A DNA stretch of 64,000 nucleotides from Sulfuritalea sp. (GCA_016708585.1 JADJFK010000023.1:12464-76463); one strand, 5' to 3'; positions 44,262 to 55,734 are shown, numbered from the stretch's first letter. The notes: generated by a model not told the origin, from the sequence alone. Program-made: numbers and translations.

Positions 44262-44975
44262 TCAAGCGCTACCCGGCGCGCGCTCCAGGTCGCGCCACAG
44301 GCATTTCCCCCCGGACTCTCGGGCGATTTCGCCGAGCACGCGCGCGTGCTCGGCAAGTTCCTCGTCGCTGGCGCGCAGCACCCGCAGCGGCGGCCGCTGG
44401 CGCATGCCCCCGGGCGAACGGCCGACAGGTGCGCTGTCGAAGGCGATCTCCAGCGTGTTCTGGCCGCGCGTCATGGCCAGGTAGACCTCGGCCAGCAGTT
44501 CGGCATCGAGCAGCGCGCCGTGCACCTGGCGGCTGGAATTGTCCACGCCGAACTCGGCGCACAGGGCGTTGAGGTTGTTCTTCTTGCCGGGACGCATCTC
44601 GCGCGCCATGCGCAAGGTGTCGATCACCTCGCCGCAGAGCTGGTCGATGCTCTCCATCTGGAGCAAGCCGAGTTCGTTGTTGAGGAAGCCGACGTCGAAG
44701 GCGGCGTTGTGGATCACCAGCTCGGCGCCGCGAATGAACTCGACGAAATCGGCGACGATCTCGGCGAAATTCGGCTTGTCGGCAAGGAATTCGTTGGTCA
44801 GGCCGTGGATCTCGATCGCGCCCTGGGGCACCTCGCGGTCGGGGTTGATGTAGGCATGGAAGCGCTGCCCCGTCAGCTGGCGACCGCGCAGTTCGACACA
44901 GCCGATTTCGACGATGCGATCGCCGGCACGAAAATCCAGGCCGGTGGTCTCGGTATCCAGAATGATTTTTCTCAT
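44262..44975 (-). CDS. dnaQ: DNA polymerase III epsilon subunit (3'-5' exonuclease)
   Basis: 237 residues. DEDDh exonuclease motifs are complete: ExoI LDTETTGLDF, ExoII HNAAFDVGFL, and ExoIII HGALLDAELLAEVYL with the catalytic His and Asp. GLTNEFLADKPNF and DTLRMAREMRPGKKNNLNAL are typical of DnaQ. The C-terminal tail binds the alpha subunit. It provides proofreading for the replicative polymerase. The start overlaps the rnhA stop by four bases. Confidence 0.95.
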   Translation of the reverse strand: MRKIILDTETTGLDFRAGDRIVEIGCVELRGRQLTGQRFHAYINPDREVPQGAIEIHGLTNEFLADKPNFAEIVADFVEFIRGAELVIHNAAFDVGFLNNELGLLQMESIDQLCGEVIDTLRMAREMRPGKKNNLNALCAEFGVDNSSRQVHGALLDAELLAEVYLAMTRGQNTLEIAFDSAPVGRSPGGMRQRPPLRVLRASDEELAEHARVLGEIARESGGKCLWRDLERAPGSA

Positions 44976-45409
44976 GTGCCCGTCCGCACCTGTTCGACGC
45001 CGCGCCGCGCCAGCTGGTCGGCGCGCTCGTTCTCCGGGTGTCCGGCGTGGCCCTTGACCCAGATCCATTCGATCCTGTGTTGCGCCGCCAGGCGGTCCAG
45101 TTCGCGCCACAGGTCCTCGTTCTTCACCGGCTCCTTGCTCGCCGTCTTCCAGCCGCGCCGCTTCCAGCCGTGGATCCACTCGCTGATGCCCTTCTGCACG
45201 TATTGCGAATCGGTGTGCACCCGCGCCGCCACCGGACCCTTCAGGGCGCGCAGGGCCTCGATCACGGCGGTCATTTCCATGCGGTTGTTGGTAGTGATCT
45301 TCTCGCCGCCGAACAGTTCCCTTTCGGCATCGCCCTTGCGCAGGATCGCGCCCCAGCCGCCGGGGCCGGGATTGCCGCTGCAGGCGCCGTCGGTAAAGAT
45401 TTCTATCAT
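44972..45409 (-). CDS. rnhA: Ribonuclease HI
   Basis: 145 residues. The four acidic metal ligands are in place: D in IFTDGACSGNPGPGGWG, E in NNRMEMTAVIEAL, D in VHTDSQYV and D in HPENERADQLARRG, with the catalytic His in VKGHAGHPENE. The basic handle (HGWKRRGWKT) is present. It removes RNA from RNA-DNA hybrids. It overlaps dnaQ and the methyltransferase gene by four bases each, the same gene order as in E. coli. Confidence 0.96.
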   Translation of the reverse strand: MIEIFTDGACSGNPGPGGWGAILRKGDAERELFGGEKITTNNRMEMTAVIEALRALKGPVAARVHTDSQYVQKGISEWIHGWKRRGWKTASKEPVKNEDLWRELDRLAAQHRIEWIWVKGHAGHPENERADQLARRGVEQVRTGT

Positions 45410-46128
45410 TGGTCCACCCTTTGCGTGATCGATACCAGCGCCTTGGCGCGCAGCTTGCGATCATGCCATGCCGGCGTGATCAGGCGCATGCCGTGCTGGC
45501 GCTTGACGGCCTGCACGATGTACACGGCGCCGGCGATCGGCCACCAGCGGTCGCCGGCGGTGTCCATGAACTTGAAGCGGCGCAGCCATTTCTCCTGCGT
45601 CACCGCCGGCGCGTAGCAGCCGAAGGCGCCGGCCTGCATCTCGAAGCCGAGCAGCGAGAACCAGTCCTTCAGGCGCGGCACGGAGAGATAGGCGCCGCGC
45701 CAGGGCGGCAGCGCCTCGCGCCGCGACAGCGTGCGTTTGGCGCCCCACAGGCTGAAGGGATTGAAACCGGTGACGATGACGTGGCCCTCGGGCACCAGCA
45801 CCCGCTCCACCTCGCGCAGCACCTGGTGCGGATTGGCGTCGAACTCCAGGGTGTGCGGCATCACCACCAGGTCGATGCTGTTGGCGGCGAAGGGCAGGAA
45901 GTGCAGGTCGGAACGCACTTCCGACATGCCGTCGTAGCGCCCGTCGTCGCAGCGAAAGCGCAGCGGCATGCGGTTGGCGCGCAGGAAGTCGTGGGTCGGC
46001 AGGGACAGCTGCACCGCATTGAAGCCGAAAATGTCGGCCACCAGCAGATCGTGCTTCTGCTGCTCCCAATTGAGTACATACTGCCCGGATGGCGTATTCA
46101 GCCAGTCTTCGAAACCCTGAATTGACAT
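45406..46128 (-). CDS. Class I methyltransferase, YafS-like
   Basis: 240 residues from ATG 46128. The N-terminus QGFEDWLNTPSGQYVLNWEQ, the strand-3/4 pair LPFAANSIDLVVMPHTLEFD and REVERVLVPEGHVIVTGFNP are typical of Methyltransf_11 proteins. E. coli yafS has the same position between gloB and rnhA. The SAM Gly-rich motif is unusual (ADIFGFNAVQLSLP, with no GxGxG), as in other members. The substrate is unknown. Divergent from gloB with 27 bases between start codons. Confidence 0.86.
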   Translation of the reverse strand: MSIQGFEDWLNTPSGQYVLNWEQQKHDLLVADIFGFNAVQLSLPTHDFLRANRMPLRFRCDDGRYDGMSEVRSDLHFLPFAANSIDLVVMPHTLEFDANPHQVLREVERVLVPEGHVIVTGFNPFSLWGAKRTLSRREALPPWRGAYLSVPRLKDWFSLLGFEMQAGAFGCYAPAVTQEKWLRRFKFMDTAGDRWWPIAGAVYIVQAVKRQHGMRLITPAWHDRKLRAKALVSITQRVDQ

Positions 46129-46155
46129 TGCGCCCCGTTTGGAGAAAATTCCCGA

Positions 46156-46935
46156 ATGACCGAAATCCTTGCCCTGCCTGCCTTCGACGACAACTATATC
46201 TGGCTGTTGCGCGCCGACGGCCACGTCGCGGTGGTGGACCCCGGCGATGCCGTTCCGGTGCTGGGGCACCTGGCGCAGACCGGTGACCGCCTCTGCGCCA
46301 TCCTCGCCACCCACCATCACGGCGACCACGTCGGCGGCGTCGCGGAACTGCTCGCCCGCTTCCCCGTCCCCGTGTATGGCCCGGCACTCGAGAACATCCC
46401 CGGCGTGACGCATCCGCTCTCCGGCGGCGAACACATCGAACTGCCCGAAATCGGCGTCGGATTCGACATCATCGCCGTGCCCGGACATACGCGCGGCCAC
46501 ATCGCCTATTATGGCCCAAGTCTCGCGGAACACGGCGCCGTGTTCTGCGGCGATACCCTGTTCGGCGCCGGCTGCGGGCGGCTGTTCGAGGGCACGGCGG
46601 CACAGATGCAGGCATCGCTGGCCCGGCTCGCCGTGTTGCCGGCGCCGACTTTGGTGTATTGCGCCCATGAATATACCCAGAGCAACATGCGTTTCGCCCG
46701 GGCCGTCGAGCCGGGCAGCATCGCCGTGCAGCAGCGCAGCGAAAAGGTGACAAAGGATCGTGCCGCGGGCCGCGCCACGGTACCCACCCGCATCCGGCTT
46801 GAACTCGAAACCAATCCCTTCCTGCGCTGGGATGCGCCGGCCGTGCGCGCCGCGGCGGCGGGCCGCCTCGGCCATGTTCCGGCCGACGCGGTGGAAACCT
46901 TCGCCGCCATTCGCGAGTGGAAGAACCGCTTCTAG
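46156..46935 (+). CDS. gloB: Hydroxyacylglutathione hydrolase (glyoxalase II)
   Basis: 259 residues of the metallo-beta-lactamase fold. THHHGDHVGG is the two-metal motif THxHxDH, followed by VPGHTRGHIAYYG, FCGDTLFGAGCGRLFEGTA (bridging Asp) and YCAHEYTQSNMRFA (last His). The C-terminal helices end FAAIREWKNRF. It hydrolyses S-lactoylglutathione in methylglyoxal detoxification. Bases 46630-46652 match the 24-bp repeat and encode VLPAPTL, though glyoxalase II proteins often have Leu-Pro there anyway. Confidence 0.94.
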   Translation: MTEILALPAFDDNYIWLLRADGHVAVVDPGDAVPVLGHLAQTGDRLCAILATHHHGDHVGGVAELLARFPVPVYGPALENIPGVTHPLSGGEHIELPEIGVGFDIIAVPGHTRGHIAYYGPSLAEHGAVFCGDTLFGAGCGRLFEGTAAQMQASLARLAVLPAPTLVYCAHEYTQSNMRFARAVEPGSIAVQQRSEKVTKDRAAGRATVPTRIRLELETNPFLRWDAPAVRAAAAGRLGHVPADAVETFAAIREWKNRF

Positions 46936-46954
46936 GCGCGGCGCCCGGCACAGC

Positions 46955-48070
46955 ATGACCACCCGTCGCAGCTTCATCAAGTCTCTCGCGGTGCTTCCCG
47001 CGGCATTCTCCTTCCGCCCCGTCCGCGCCGCAGCCGATCCCTCGCGCCTGGCGCTGATCATCGGCAACAGCAGCTATCGCGACGCGCCGCTGGTCAATCC
47101 CGCCAGCGATGCCAGGGCGGTCGGCGCGCTGCTTACCCAGGCCGGCTTCAGCGTCGATTCGCGCCTCGACGCGACGCGGGGCGACATGATGGCCGCCATC
47201 GAGCGCTTCGGCGCGGCGGTCAAGCGCTCCGAGACCAGGCTGGTGGTGTTCTATTACGCCGGCCACGGCGCCCAGCTCGACTGGCGCAACTACCTGCTGC
47301 CGGTCGATGCCGTGGTGCAAAAGCAGGACGACCTGAAGCAGCGCTGCGTCGACCTGGGCCTCCTGCTCGGCCAGTTCAGCGCGGCGAAGGACAAGACCTT
47401 CGTCGTCATCCTCGACGCCTGCCGCAACAACCCGTTCGGCAGTGCCTACCGGCCGGAGCAGAAGGGCCTCTCGCAGTTCGACGCGCCGGTCGGCAGCCTG
47501 CTGGCCTATGCCACCGCGCCCGGCAACGTCGCCTCCGACGGCAATGGGCAGAACGGCCTCTACACCGAAAACCTGGTGCGCGAACTGGGCCGGCGGGACA
47601 CCCGCATCGAAGATGCCTTGAAGCGCGTGCGCCTCAACGTGCGCCTGGCCTCGCACGGCGAGCAAATTCCGTGGGAGACCACCTCGCTGGAAAGCGACGT
47701 CTTCATTTTCAAGGAAGGGCAAAGACAACTGACCGAGGCAGAGCTGGAACAACTGGTCGAAGCCGATGTAAGCGAATGGACGCGCATCAAGTCGTCGAAA
47801 AAGGTCGACGACTGGGTCGGCTACCTGCGCACCTTCCCCAATGGCCGCTTTGCGGAAATCGCCCAGATGCGGCTGGCTCGCCTGCTGGCTGGTTCCGAAA
47901 AGCCGACCACCGCGGATGTCTCCTCCGTCGCGCCCGTTGCGGCCACATCGGCAACGCCGGCAAGCGGGACAAAAGATGTTCCCTCGATAAAAACCGACGA
48001 AGAATATGAGGCGCTGCCAAAAGGAAGCACCTATATCGATCCCAATGGCAAGCTGAGGAGAAAGTCATAA
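46955..48070 (+). CDS. Exported caspase-family (metacaspase-like) protein
   Basis: 371 residues from ATG 46955. A twin-arginine signal (TTRRSFIKSLAVLPAAFSF) precedes a peptidase C14 p20-like domain: LALIIGNSSYRDAPLVNPAS, His 104 in VVFYYAGHGAQLDW and Cys 156 in VVILDACRNNPF. Residues about 255-330 form a linker helix region with GYLRTFPNGRFAEIAQMRLA, a SEL1/TPR-like unit common behind such domains. Caspase-like proteases of this kind cleave after Arg/Lys. It lies between gloB and mltD, where E. coli has no such gene, and is coupled to the next gene by a TAATG overlap. Confidence 0.85.
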   Translation: MTTRRSFIKSLAVLPAAFSFRPVRAAADPSRLALIIGNSSYRDAPLVNPASDARAVGALLTQAGFSVDSRLDATRGDMMAAIERFGAAVKRSETRLVVFYYAGHGAQLDWRNYLLPVDAVVQKQDDLKQRCVDLGLLLGQFSAAKDKTFVVILDACRNNPFGSAYRPEQKGLSQFDAPVGSLLAYATAPGNVASDGNGQNGLYTENLVRELGRRDTRIEDALKRVRLNVRLASHGEQIPWETTSLESDVFIFKEGQRQLTEAELEQLVEADVSEWTRIKSSKKVDDWVGYLRTFPNGRFAEIAQMRLARLLAGSEKPTTADVSSVAPVAATSATPASGTKDVPSIKTDEEYEALPKGSTYIDPNGKLRRKS

Positions 48071-48795
48071 TGGGATGGAAGGAAGACAGCCTTGTCCAGG
48101 GCCGGAGAAAGTGGGAATCCGATCCGCTTGTTTCCCCAGCCTCGCCGACGTCGATCGCGACTGCGGGCTCGCCAATGCTCGACATCCAGACCGGGGGGGC
48201 GGTGCCGAAACTGATCGCTCCCTCGGCGAACCCCTTTTCCGCCGGGCGCTATGCGCTCGGACGCATTTTCACCGTCGGCGACAAGGCAAGCTTCCGGCAA
48301 ACCGACATCCTCACCGGAATCGAGGAACGCACTTACAGTCGTCGCGTAACGCGAGTCGATTACGATGCGGACCGGGTCGAATTCAACAATGGCAACACGA
48401 TTACCGACCTGATGGGCAACTCGCTCAAGAGCGGACCCGTCGAATACGATTCCCCGGTGCAATTCATACCCGCCGAGTTTCAGATCGGCAAGAAATGGAC
48501 CGCCGCGTTCCGCCGCTCCAGGAACGACAAGGCAAGCAACGCCTACTATGACATGCAGATCGTAAGGCGGGAGACCATCAGCGTTCCGGCGGGAAGCTTC
48601 GATACCTTCCTGATCGAAGGCAACGGCTGGAACACCACCACCAACCAGAAGCTCGAAGCAAGGCTATGGCTGGTGCCGGGAGTCAATTTTGCAATCAGGC
48701 GTGAACTTGTCGTCCGTAACCAGCGGGGGGCATTTCGCCAAACCGAAAGGCATGAACTCGTCGCCCTGCGCCAGCAGGTGGCAGGCGGCAGCTAG
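48070..48795 (+). CDS. Hypothetical protein coupled to the caspase gene
   Basis: 241 residues starting in the TAATG overlap with the caspase gene. Segments such as RYALGRIFTVGDKASFRQTD, RTYSRRVTRVDYDADRVEFN, ISVPAGSFDTFLIEGNGWNT and RLWLVPGVNFAIRRELVVRN suggest a beta-rich lipocalin-like or DUF3108-like fold. No signal peptide is visible at the chosen start, which is odd since the partner is exported. Codon use is like the neighbours. Function unknown; it may be a substrate, inhibitor or partner of the caspase. Confidence 0.72.
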   Translation: MGWKEDSLVQGRRKWESDPLVSPASPTSIATAGSPMLDIQTGGAVPKLIAPSANPFSAGRYALGRIFTVGDKASFRQTDILTGIEERTYSRRVTRVDYDADRVEFNNGNTITDLMGNSLKSGPVEYDSPVQFIPAEFQIGKKWTAAFRRSRNDKASNAYYDMQIVRRETISVPAGSFDTFLIEGNGWNTTTNQKLEARLWLVPGVNFAIRRELVVRNQRGAFRQTERHELVALRQQVAGGS

Positions 48796-48931
48796 GGAGT
48801 GTTCCCACTACCTCGGTCGATCGCCGTCGTGTGAACACGCCCCAGGACGCATCCTCCGGTCGCCGCCACCGCTGCCGCGGATGCTAAGATGCGCCGCCTT
48901 CTCGCGCCGAATGCCCGGTCACTCCTCGCCA

Positions 48932-50281
48932 ATGTCCCTGTTCCGACTCCTCATTCCGCTTTTGCCGCTTCTGCTGAACGCCTGCGCCCATGTCGAGCAG
49001 GCGCCGCCCGGCGCCGCGCAACCGGCTACACCGGTGGCGACCGACCGCGCCCGCGCCGTGCCGCCGTCCGTGCCAGAAGCCACGCCGCTGCGCGCCGCCG
49101 ACCCGTCACGGGACGTGCGCGACGCGTTGCCGCCGATCCCGACCATCGACCTCACCACGCCGCCCGACGACCTGTGGCAGCGCATGCGCAACGGCTTCTC
49201 GATGCCCGACCTCGACAGCCCGCTGGTGGCCGACCGCCAGGCCTGGTACCTGAACCGGCCGGACCTGCTGAAGCGCATTTTCGAGCGCAGCCGGCGCTAC
49301 CTGCACCACATCGTCGAGGAGCTGGAAAAGCGCGGCATGCCGACCGAACTGGCACTGCTGCCGGTGGTCGAAAGCTCCTTCAATCCGCTGGCCTATTCCT
49401 CGGCCCGCGCGCTGGGGATGTGGCAGTTCATCCCCGCCACCGGCAAGACCTACAAGCTGCAGCAGAATGCCTGGTTCGACCAGCGCCGCGACATCATCGC
49501 CTCGACCGATGCCGCGCTCGACTACCTGCAGACCATCTACGAAATGCACGGCGACTGGCACCTCGCGCTGGCCTCCTACAACTGGGGCGAGAATGCCGTG
49601 GGGCGCGCCGTCGAGAAGAACCGCAGGATGGGCCTGCCGACGGATTACGCCCACCTCAAGATGCCGACCGAAACCGCCTACTACGTACCCAAACTGCAGG
49701 CGATCAAGAACATCGTCGCGCAACCGCAGCTGTTCGGCGTCACGCTCGACCCGATACCCAATCGGCCCTACTTCGGCACGGTCGAGGTCGACAACAACAT
49801 GGACATCGCCCTTGCCGCGCGCCTGGCCGAAATACCGGTGGAAGAATTCATCGCGCTGAATCCGGCCTACAGCCGGCCGGTCATTCCAAGTGCCGCCAAC
49901 AGCCCGCTGGTGTTTCCGGCAGACAAGGTACAGGTCTTCCTCGCCAATCTGCGGAAGCACGAAGACCAGGACAAACCGTTGTCGGCCTGGCTCACGCACA
50001 ACCTGAAAAAGGGCGAAAAACTGGAGGCCGTGGCCAAGCGCTATGGCATCAGCCCGGTGCGGCTCAAGCAGTTGAACGGCATCACCGCCAGGACAAAAAT
50101 CACGCCCGGCTATGCGCTGCTGGTGCCGGGCAAGGACGCGATCGGCCACGACGCCCTCGCCGCCCGGCTGCCGCAGACGCCGGCCAGCCCGCCGAAAGCG
50201 GTGAAGCCGCGCAAGGCCGGCAAGGGCGGGGGGGCAGCGGCCGGCACACGCAAAGCGGCGCCCAAGCCGAAAAAGCGCTGA
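48932..50281 (+). CDS. mltD: Membrane-bound lytic murein transglycosylase D
   Basis: 449 residues from ATG 48932; ATG 48911 is in frame. A lipoprotein signal (LFRLLIPLLPLLLNACAH) has the lipobox Cys. The SLT domain carries the catalytic Glu in ALLPVVESSFNPLAYSSARA, with MWQFIPATGKTY and YNWGENAVGRA; the C-terminus has one clear LysM repeat (LKKGEKLEAVAKRYGISPVR) where E. coli MltD has two. It ends with a Lys/Pro-rich tail. It is exported to the outer membrane and cleaves murein. Next to gloB in E. coli too. Confidence 0.9.
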   Translation: MSLFRLLIPLLPLLLNACAHVEQAPPGAAQPATPVATDRARAVPPSVPEATPLRAADPSRDVRDALPPIPTIDLTTPPDDLWQRMRNGFSMPDLDSPLVADRQAWYLNRPDLLKRIFERSRRYLHHIVEELEKRGMPTELALLPVVESSFNPLAYSSARALGMWQFIPATGKTYKLQQNAWFDQRRDIIASTDAALDYLQTIYEMHGDWHLALASYNWGENAVGRAVEKNRRMGLPTDYAHLKMPTETAYYVPKLQAIKNIVAQPQLFGVTLDPIPNRPYFGTVEVDNNMDIALAARLAEIPVEEFIALNPAYSRPVIPSAANSPLVFPADKVQVFLANLRKHEDQDKPLSAWLTHNLKKGEKLEAVAKRYGISPVRLKQLNGITARTKITPGYALLVPGKDAIGHDALAARLPQTPASPPKAVKPRKAGKGGGAAAGTRKAAPKPKKR

Positions 50282-50287
50282 AGCCTC

Positions 50288-52263
<1,976 letters not shown>

Positions 52264-52267
<4 letters not shown>

Positions 52268-53652
52268 GCCGACGACCTCGGATCGAAGGCGTCGCGCACC
52301 GCGTCGGCGAACAGGTTGGCCGCCAGCACCAGGGCGAACATGAAGCTGAAGGCCGCCGCCAGCGACCACCAGACCATGGGCTCGCGCGCCAGTTCCATGC
52401 GCGCCGTGTTGATCATGGTGCCGAAGGAAATCGTGCTCGGATCGACGCCGACGCCGACGTAGGACAGCACCGCCTCGGCCAGCACCAGGCCGGAGAAATC
52501 CATGACCAGCGCGATCAGCACGATGTGCATCAGGTTGGGCAGGATGTGGCGGCGCATGATGGCGAAGCGCCCGACGCCGAAGGCCTGCGCCGCCTGGACG
52601 AATTCCAGCTCGCGCAGCTTCAGCGTCTCGCCGCGCAGCAGGCGCGCGACGCCGGTCCAGCTGGTCATGCCGAGGATCAGGCACAGCGCCAGCAGGCGCG
52701 CGTCGGCGCGCTCGGCCGAGGTGGCGAACCAGTCGGGGTGGGTGTCGATGATGACCTGCATCATCAGCACCGCCGCCGCGATCAGCAGCACGCCGGGGAT
52801 CGAACTCAGCGTGGTGTAGAGGTACTGGATCACATCGTCCACCCAGCCGCCGACGTAGCCGGCGAGGATGCCCAGCAGCACCGCCAGCGGCAGCATCACC
52901 AGCGTGGTCAGGGTGCCGATCAGCAGGCCCGTGCGTATGCTTTTGAGCGACAGGTAGAGCACGTCCTGGCCGACCTTGTCGGTGCCGAAGACGTGGTAGC
53001 CGCCGCCGAGCGAAATCGCGATGCCGAGCAGCAGCAGGATCGGCAACAGCGTCAGAACCACGGGACGAATCGCCGTCCCGCCGGCGCCGACTTTCAGCAT
53101 TTCGATCACTTCGACGCCGCGCAGCCGGCACCACGCGGCAACCAGCAGCAGCCAGATCGCCATCCCGCCGGCACAGCCGCGCGAGACGCGCACGGCGATG
53201 TCGAACTCGTGGCCGGACAGATCCGCGCCCAGATGCGCGCCGCCATGCTTCAAGCGCGGGAACTCGCGCTGCGCCGAATCCGCCAGCGCCTCCTTGGAAT
53301 ACAGATGCGTCGCCAGCGGCGCCGAGTAGGTCTTCTCGCTGCGCTGGCGCAGGTCGGCGAGCAACGCATCGAGTACCGAATGCACTTCCACGGCGTAGCG
53401 CGCCGGTGCTCCGGCCGGCGCGCCCGGTTGTGCCTCTAGCCGGGCGCGGTAATGCAGCGAATCGAGCAGGCCGACCACGACGAAGGCCGCCAGCACCGTC
53501 GCCGCGGACATCGCCATGCCGTCCCGTGCCACGCGCCCCCAGGCCGCGCGCAACGCATCCTGGCGCCGCGCCCAGAGCATGAGGCCGATGATGGCCGCGA
53601 TCAGCACGAAGAGCAGCGCGTCGGACCAGAGAACGACGACCTGAAAGCTCAT
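52264..53652 (-). CDS. DppC/YejE-type ABC permease with large N-terminal extension
   Basis: 462 residues from ATG 53652. The last 280 residues are a normal DppC/OppC permease: GTDKVGQDVLYLSLKSIRTG, the EAA loop EFVQAAQAFGVGRFAIMRRH, HILPNLMHIVLIALVM and EAVLSYVGVGVDPSTISFG. The first 180 residues add two or three membrane helices around a soluble stretch (YAVEVHSVLDALLADLRQRS), as in some YejE-like permeases but longer than E. coli DppC. The 24-bp repeat lies between the extension and core (KVGAGGTAIR). It overlaps both neighbours by four bases. Confidence 0.87.
53072..53095. repeat. 24-bp dispersed repeat in the DppC-type permease
   Basis: GCCGTCCCGCCG followed by GCGCCGACTTTC. On the gene strand it reads LKVGAGGTAI, at the join between the N-terminal extension and the permease core. 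Confidence 0.7.
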
Positions 53653-54626
53653 TGCAGCCGCACCCGCGGATCGGCGATGGTGTAGGAGATGTCGGTCAGC
53701 AGCAGGCCGACGATGTAGAGCACCGAGCCGATGAAGACCATCGAGCGCACCACGGCGAAATCCTGGGCGTTGATGGCATCGATGGTGTAGCTGCCCAGGC
53801 CCGGAATGCCGAAGAAGGATTCGGTCAGCAGGCTGCCCATGAACAGCGTCGGGATCACCACCACCACGCCGGTCAGGATCGGGATCATGGCGTTGCGCAG
53901 CACGTGGCGGAACAGCACCACGCGCTCGGGCAGGCCCTTGGCGCGCGCGGTGCGCACGTAGTCGCGGGTGATTTCCTCGAGGAAGATGGTGCGATACCAG
54001 CGGGTCGAAGCGCCGATGCCGCCGATGACGCCGATGATCACCGGCAGGATCAGGAACTTCGCCGCATCCAGCCCGCCGCTGTAGCCCGAGATCGGCGCCA
54101 GGTGCCAGACCTTGGACACCAGCCACTGGCCGCCGATGATGTAGAACAGGCCCGAGATCGACATCATCGCCACGCAGAGCACGACGCCGGCGAAATCCAG
54201 CGTCGTGGCGCGGAAGAACACCAGCAGCAGGGCAAACGATATCGCGACGAACAGGCCGAGGACGAAGGTCGGCACGGCGATGGCCAGGCTCGGCCCCATG
54301 CGCGTGCCGATTTCGCGCGCGATGTCGCGGCCGTCGTCGGCGCGGCCGAAGTCGCCGGCGAACATGCGCACCGACTTGCTGAAGAAGATCGTGTCGGTCA
54401 GCGCCGCACTACCTGCCGCCGCCGCGTTCCACACCAGCGGCTTGTCGTAGCCGCGTTCGGCCTTCCACTTCTCGATCGCCTCCGGCGTCACGCGCTTGAC
54501 GCCGAGCTGCATGCGCGCCATGTCGTCCGGCGTGTTCACCACGAAGAACAGGCCGAAGGTGAGCAGATTGACGCCGACCAGGATCGGAATCGCATACAGC
54601 AGGCGGCGGATGATGTAAGCGAGCAT
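53649..54626 (-). CDS. DppB/YejB-type ABC permease
   Basis: 325 residues starting MLAYIIRRLLYAIPILVGVN, the standard N-terminus of DppB permeases. The extracellular insert DMARMQLGVKRVTPEAIEKW and the cytoplasmic EAA loop RDYVRTARAKGLPERVVLFR are typical; FFGIPGLGSYTIDAINAQDF is the C-terminal signature. It pairs with the DppC-type permease and the fused ATPase to form an importer for peptides or similar solutes. No substrate-binding protein gene is found beside it within this window. Confidence 0.9.
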   Translation of the reverse strand: MLAYIIRRLLYAIPILVGVNLLTFGLFFVVNTPDDMARMQLGVKRVTPEAIEKWKAERGYDKPLVWNAAAAGSAALTDTIFFSKSVRMFAGDFGRADDGRDIAREIGTRMGPSLAIAVPTFVLGLFVAISFALLLVFFRATTLDFAGVVLCVAMMSISGLFYIIGGQWLVSKVWHLAPISGYSGGLDAAKFLILPVIIGVIGGIGASTRWYRTIFLEEITRDYVRTARAKGLPERVVLFRHVLRNAMIPILTGVVVVIPTLFMGSLLTESFFGIPGLGSYTIDAINAQDFAVVRSMVFIGSVLYIVGLLLTDISYTIADPRVRLQ

Positions 54627-54635
54627 GGTGACGGT

Positions 54636-55670
54636 TTATCGGGCCGCGGAAAGCTCGCGACCCAAAAGCATGGCCAGAAAGTCGCTCCGCATCGCCGGCG
54701 AAAATTCGTGGCGGCTGACGAATTCCGTCGCCGCCCCGGCAGCTCGCCATTCCAGGCCCCAGATCGGCGCGATCGCCGTCGGCTGCATGGCGTAGCGCGC
54801 GTCGCCGACGAAGCCGGGGCGACGCGGATCGTTCACCAGGAAGCCGTCGGAAAACACCCGGAAGCGCTCGATGTCATGCAGGCGCTTCGCGTCGCCGGCG
54901 GCCACCGCGCGCGCGGCCGCGGCATCGAGCAGCGGCGCCGAGGCGCCGGGATAGTGGCGCAGCGTCGGCCCGAGGTGGAAGGCATCGACCTGCACCCGCC
55001 CGTCATGGACATACAGCGAACGCCACAGCACCAGGTTGGCCATCGACGGCTTGACCGACAGCTGCGTCGCCTGGTGCCCGCGCGCCTGCGCCAGCGCCAG
55101 CGCCGCGGCCTCGCCGCGCTGCTGCTGGACGAAACTGAGGCCGAAGTAACAGGCGCCCAGCAGCAGGCCCCAGCGTAGCGCCTGCGAATCGGGCCGTCGC
55201 AGGTAAAGGAACAGCGGCACCGCCAACGCCAGCGTGAATAGCGGATCGACCACCGCGATGAGGTTCCAGGCTTCACGGTGCTGCGAGAAGGGCAGCCAGA
55301 GGTGGGTGCCGTAGCTGGTGCAGGCATCGAGCAGCGGATGCGGCAGGTAGCCGGCCAGGGCGCACAGGTAGAGGGTGGCGAAGTCGATCCGGCGTCGCAG
55401 CAGCGGCCACAGCAGCAGCGCCGCGAGCAGCGCGCCGAGGGGCACGAAGGCCAGGGCGTGGGTGAAGTGGCGGTGGTAGTCGAGCACCAGCAGCGCATCG
55501 CCGCCGCTCTGGATCAGCGCATCGGCATCCGGCAGCAGGCCCGCCGCGGCGCCGATGCCGGCCGCCAGCCGGCGCCGTCCCGCCAGCGCCGATTTTTCGC
55601 CGTCGTGTCGAAAGGACGCGACACCGGCGGCAAATGCAGCGCCCATCACGGCATGAGTCAGGATATCCAT
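54636..55670 (-). CDS. Membrane-bound metal-dependent hydrolase, YdjM family
   Basis: 344 residues. DILTHAVMGAAFAAG and LLPDADALI carry the metal-binding His/Asp of the LexA-regulated YdjM family; HRHFTHALAFVPLGALLAAL and GYLPHPLLDACTSYGTHLWL complete the His/Asp set in membrane helices. The C-terminal third is a soluble domain with beta strands. The 24-bp repeat near residue 25 reads EKSALAGRR, a frame different from the other copies. Its stop lies ten bases before the DppB-type gene on the same strand. Role unclear in any organism. Confidence 0.85.
   Translation of the reverse strand: MDILTHAVMGAAFAAGVASFRHDGEKSALAGRRRLAAGIGAAAGLLPDADALIQSGGDALLVLDYHRHFTHALAFVPLGALLAALLLWPLLRRRIDFATLYLCALAGYLPHPLLDACTSYGTHLWLPFSQHREAWNLIAVVDPLFTLALAVPLFLYLRRPDSQALRWGLLLGACYFGLSFVQQQRGEAAALALAQARGHQATQLSVKPSMANLVLWRSLYVHDGRVQVDAFHLGPTLRHYPGASAPLLDAAAARAVAAGDAKRLHDIERFRVFSDGFLVNDPRRPGFVGDARYAMQPTAIAPIWGLEWRAAGAATEFVSRHEFSPAMRSDFLAMLLGRELSAAR
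55574..55597. repeat. 24-bp dispersed repeat in the ydjM-like gene
   Basis: GCCGTCCCGCCA followed by GCGCCGATTTTT (one change from the core). The gene reads it as EKSALAGRR in an extra loop between the first two membrane segments. Confidence 0.65.
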
Positions 55671-55734
55671 GCGCGAATCTTAAAGCCTCCCGCGGCGAAC
55701 CGGCGCCGGCCGCTGGCGGAAAGGCCGGCGGCGG

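Noticed and set aside
46630..46652. 24-bp repeat copy in gloB as a true insertion
   Set aside because: Glyoxalase II proteins commonly have a Leu-Pro-x-x-Thr segment there, so no extra residues are seen. It may be chance likeness.
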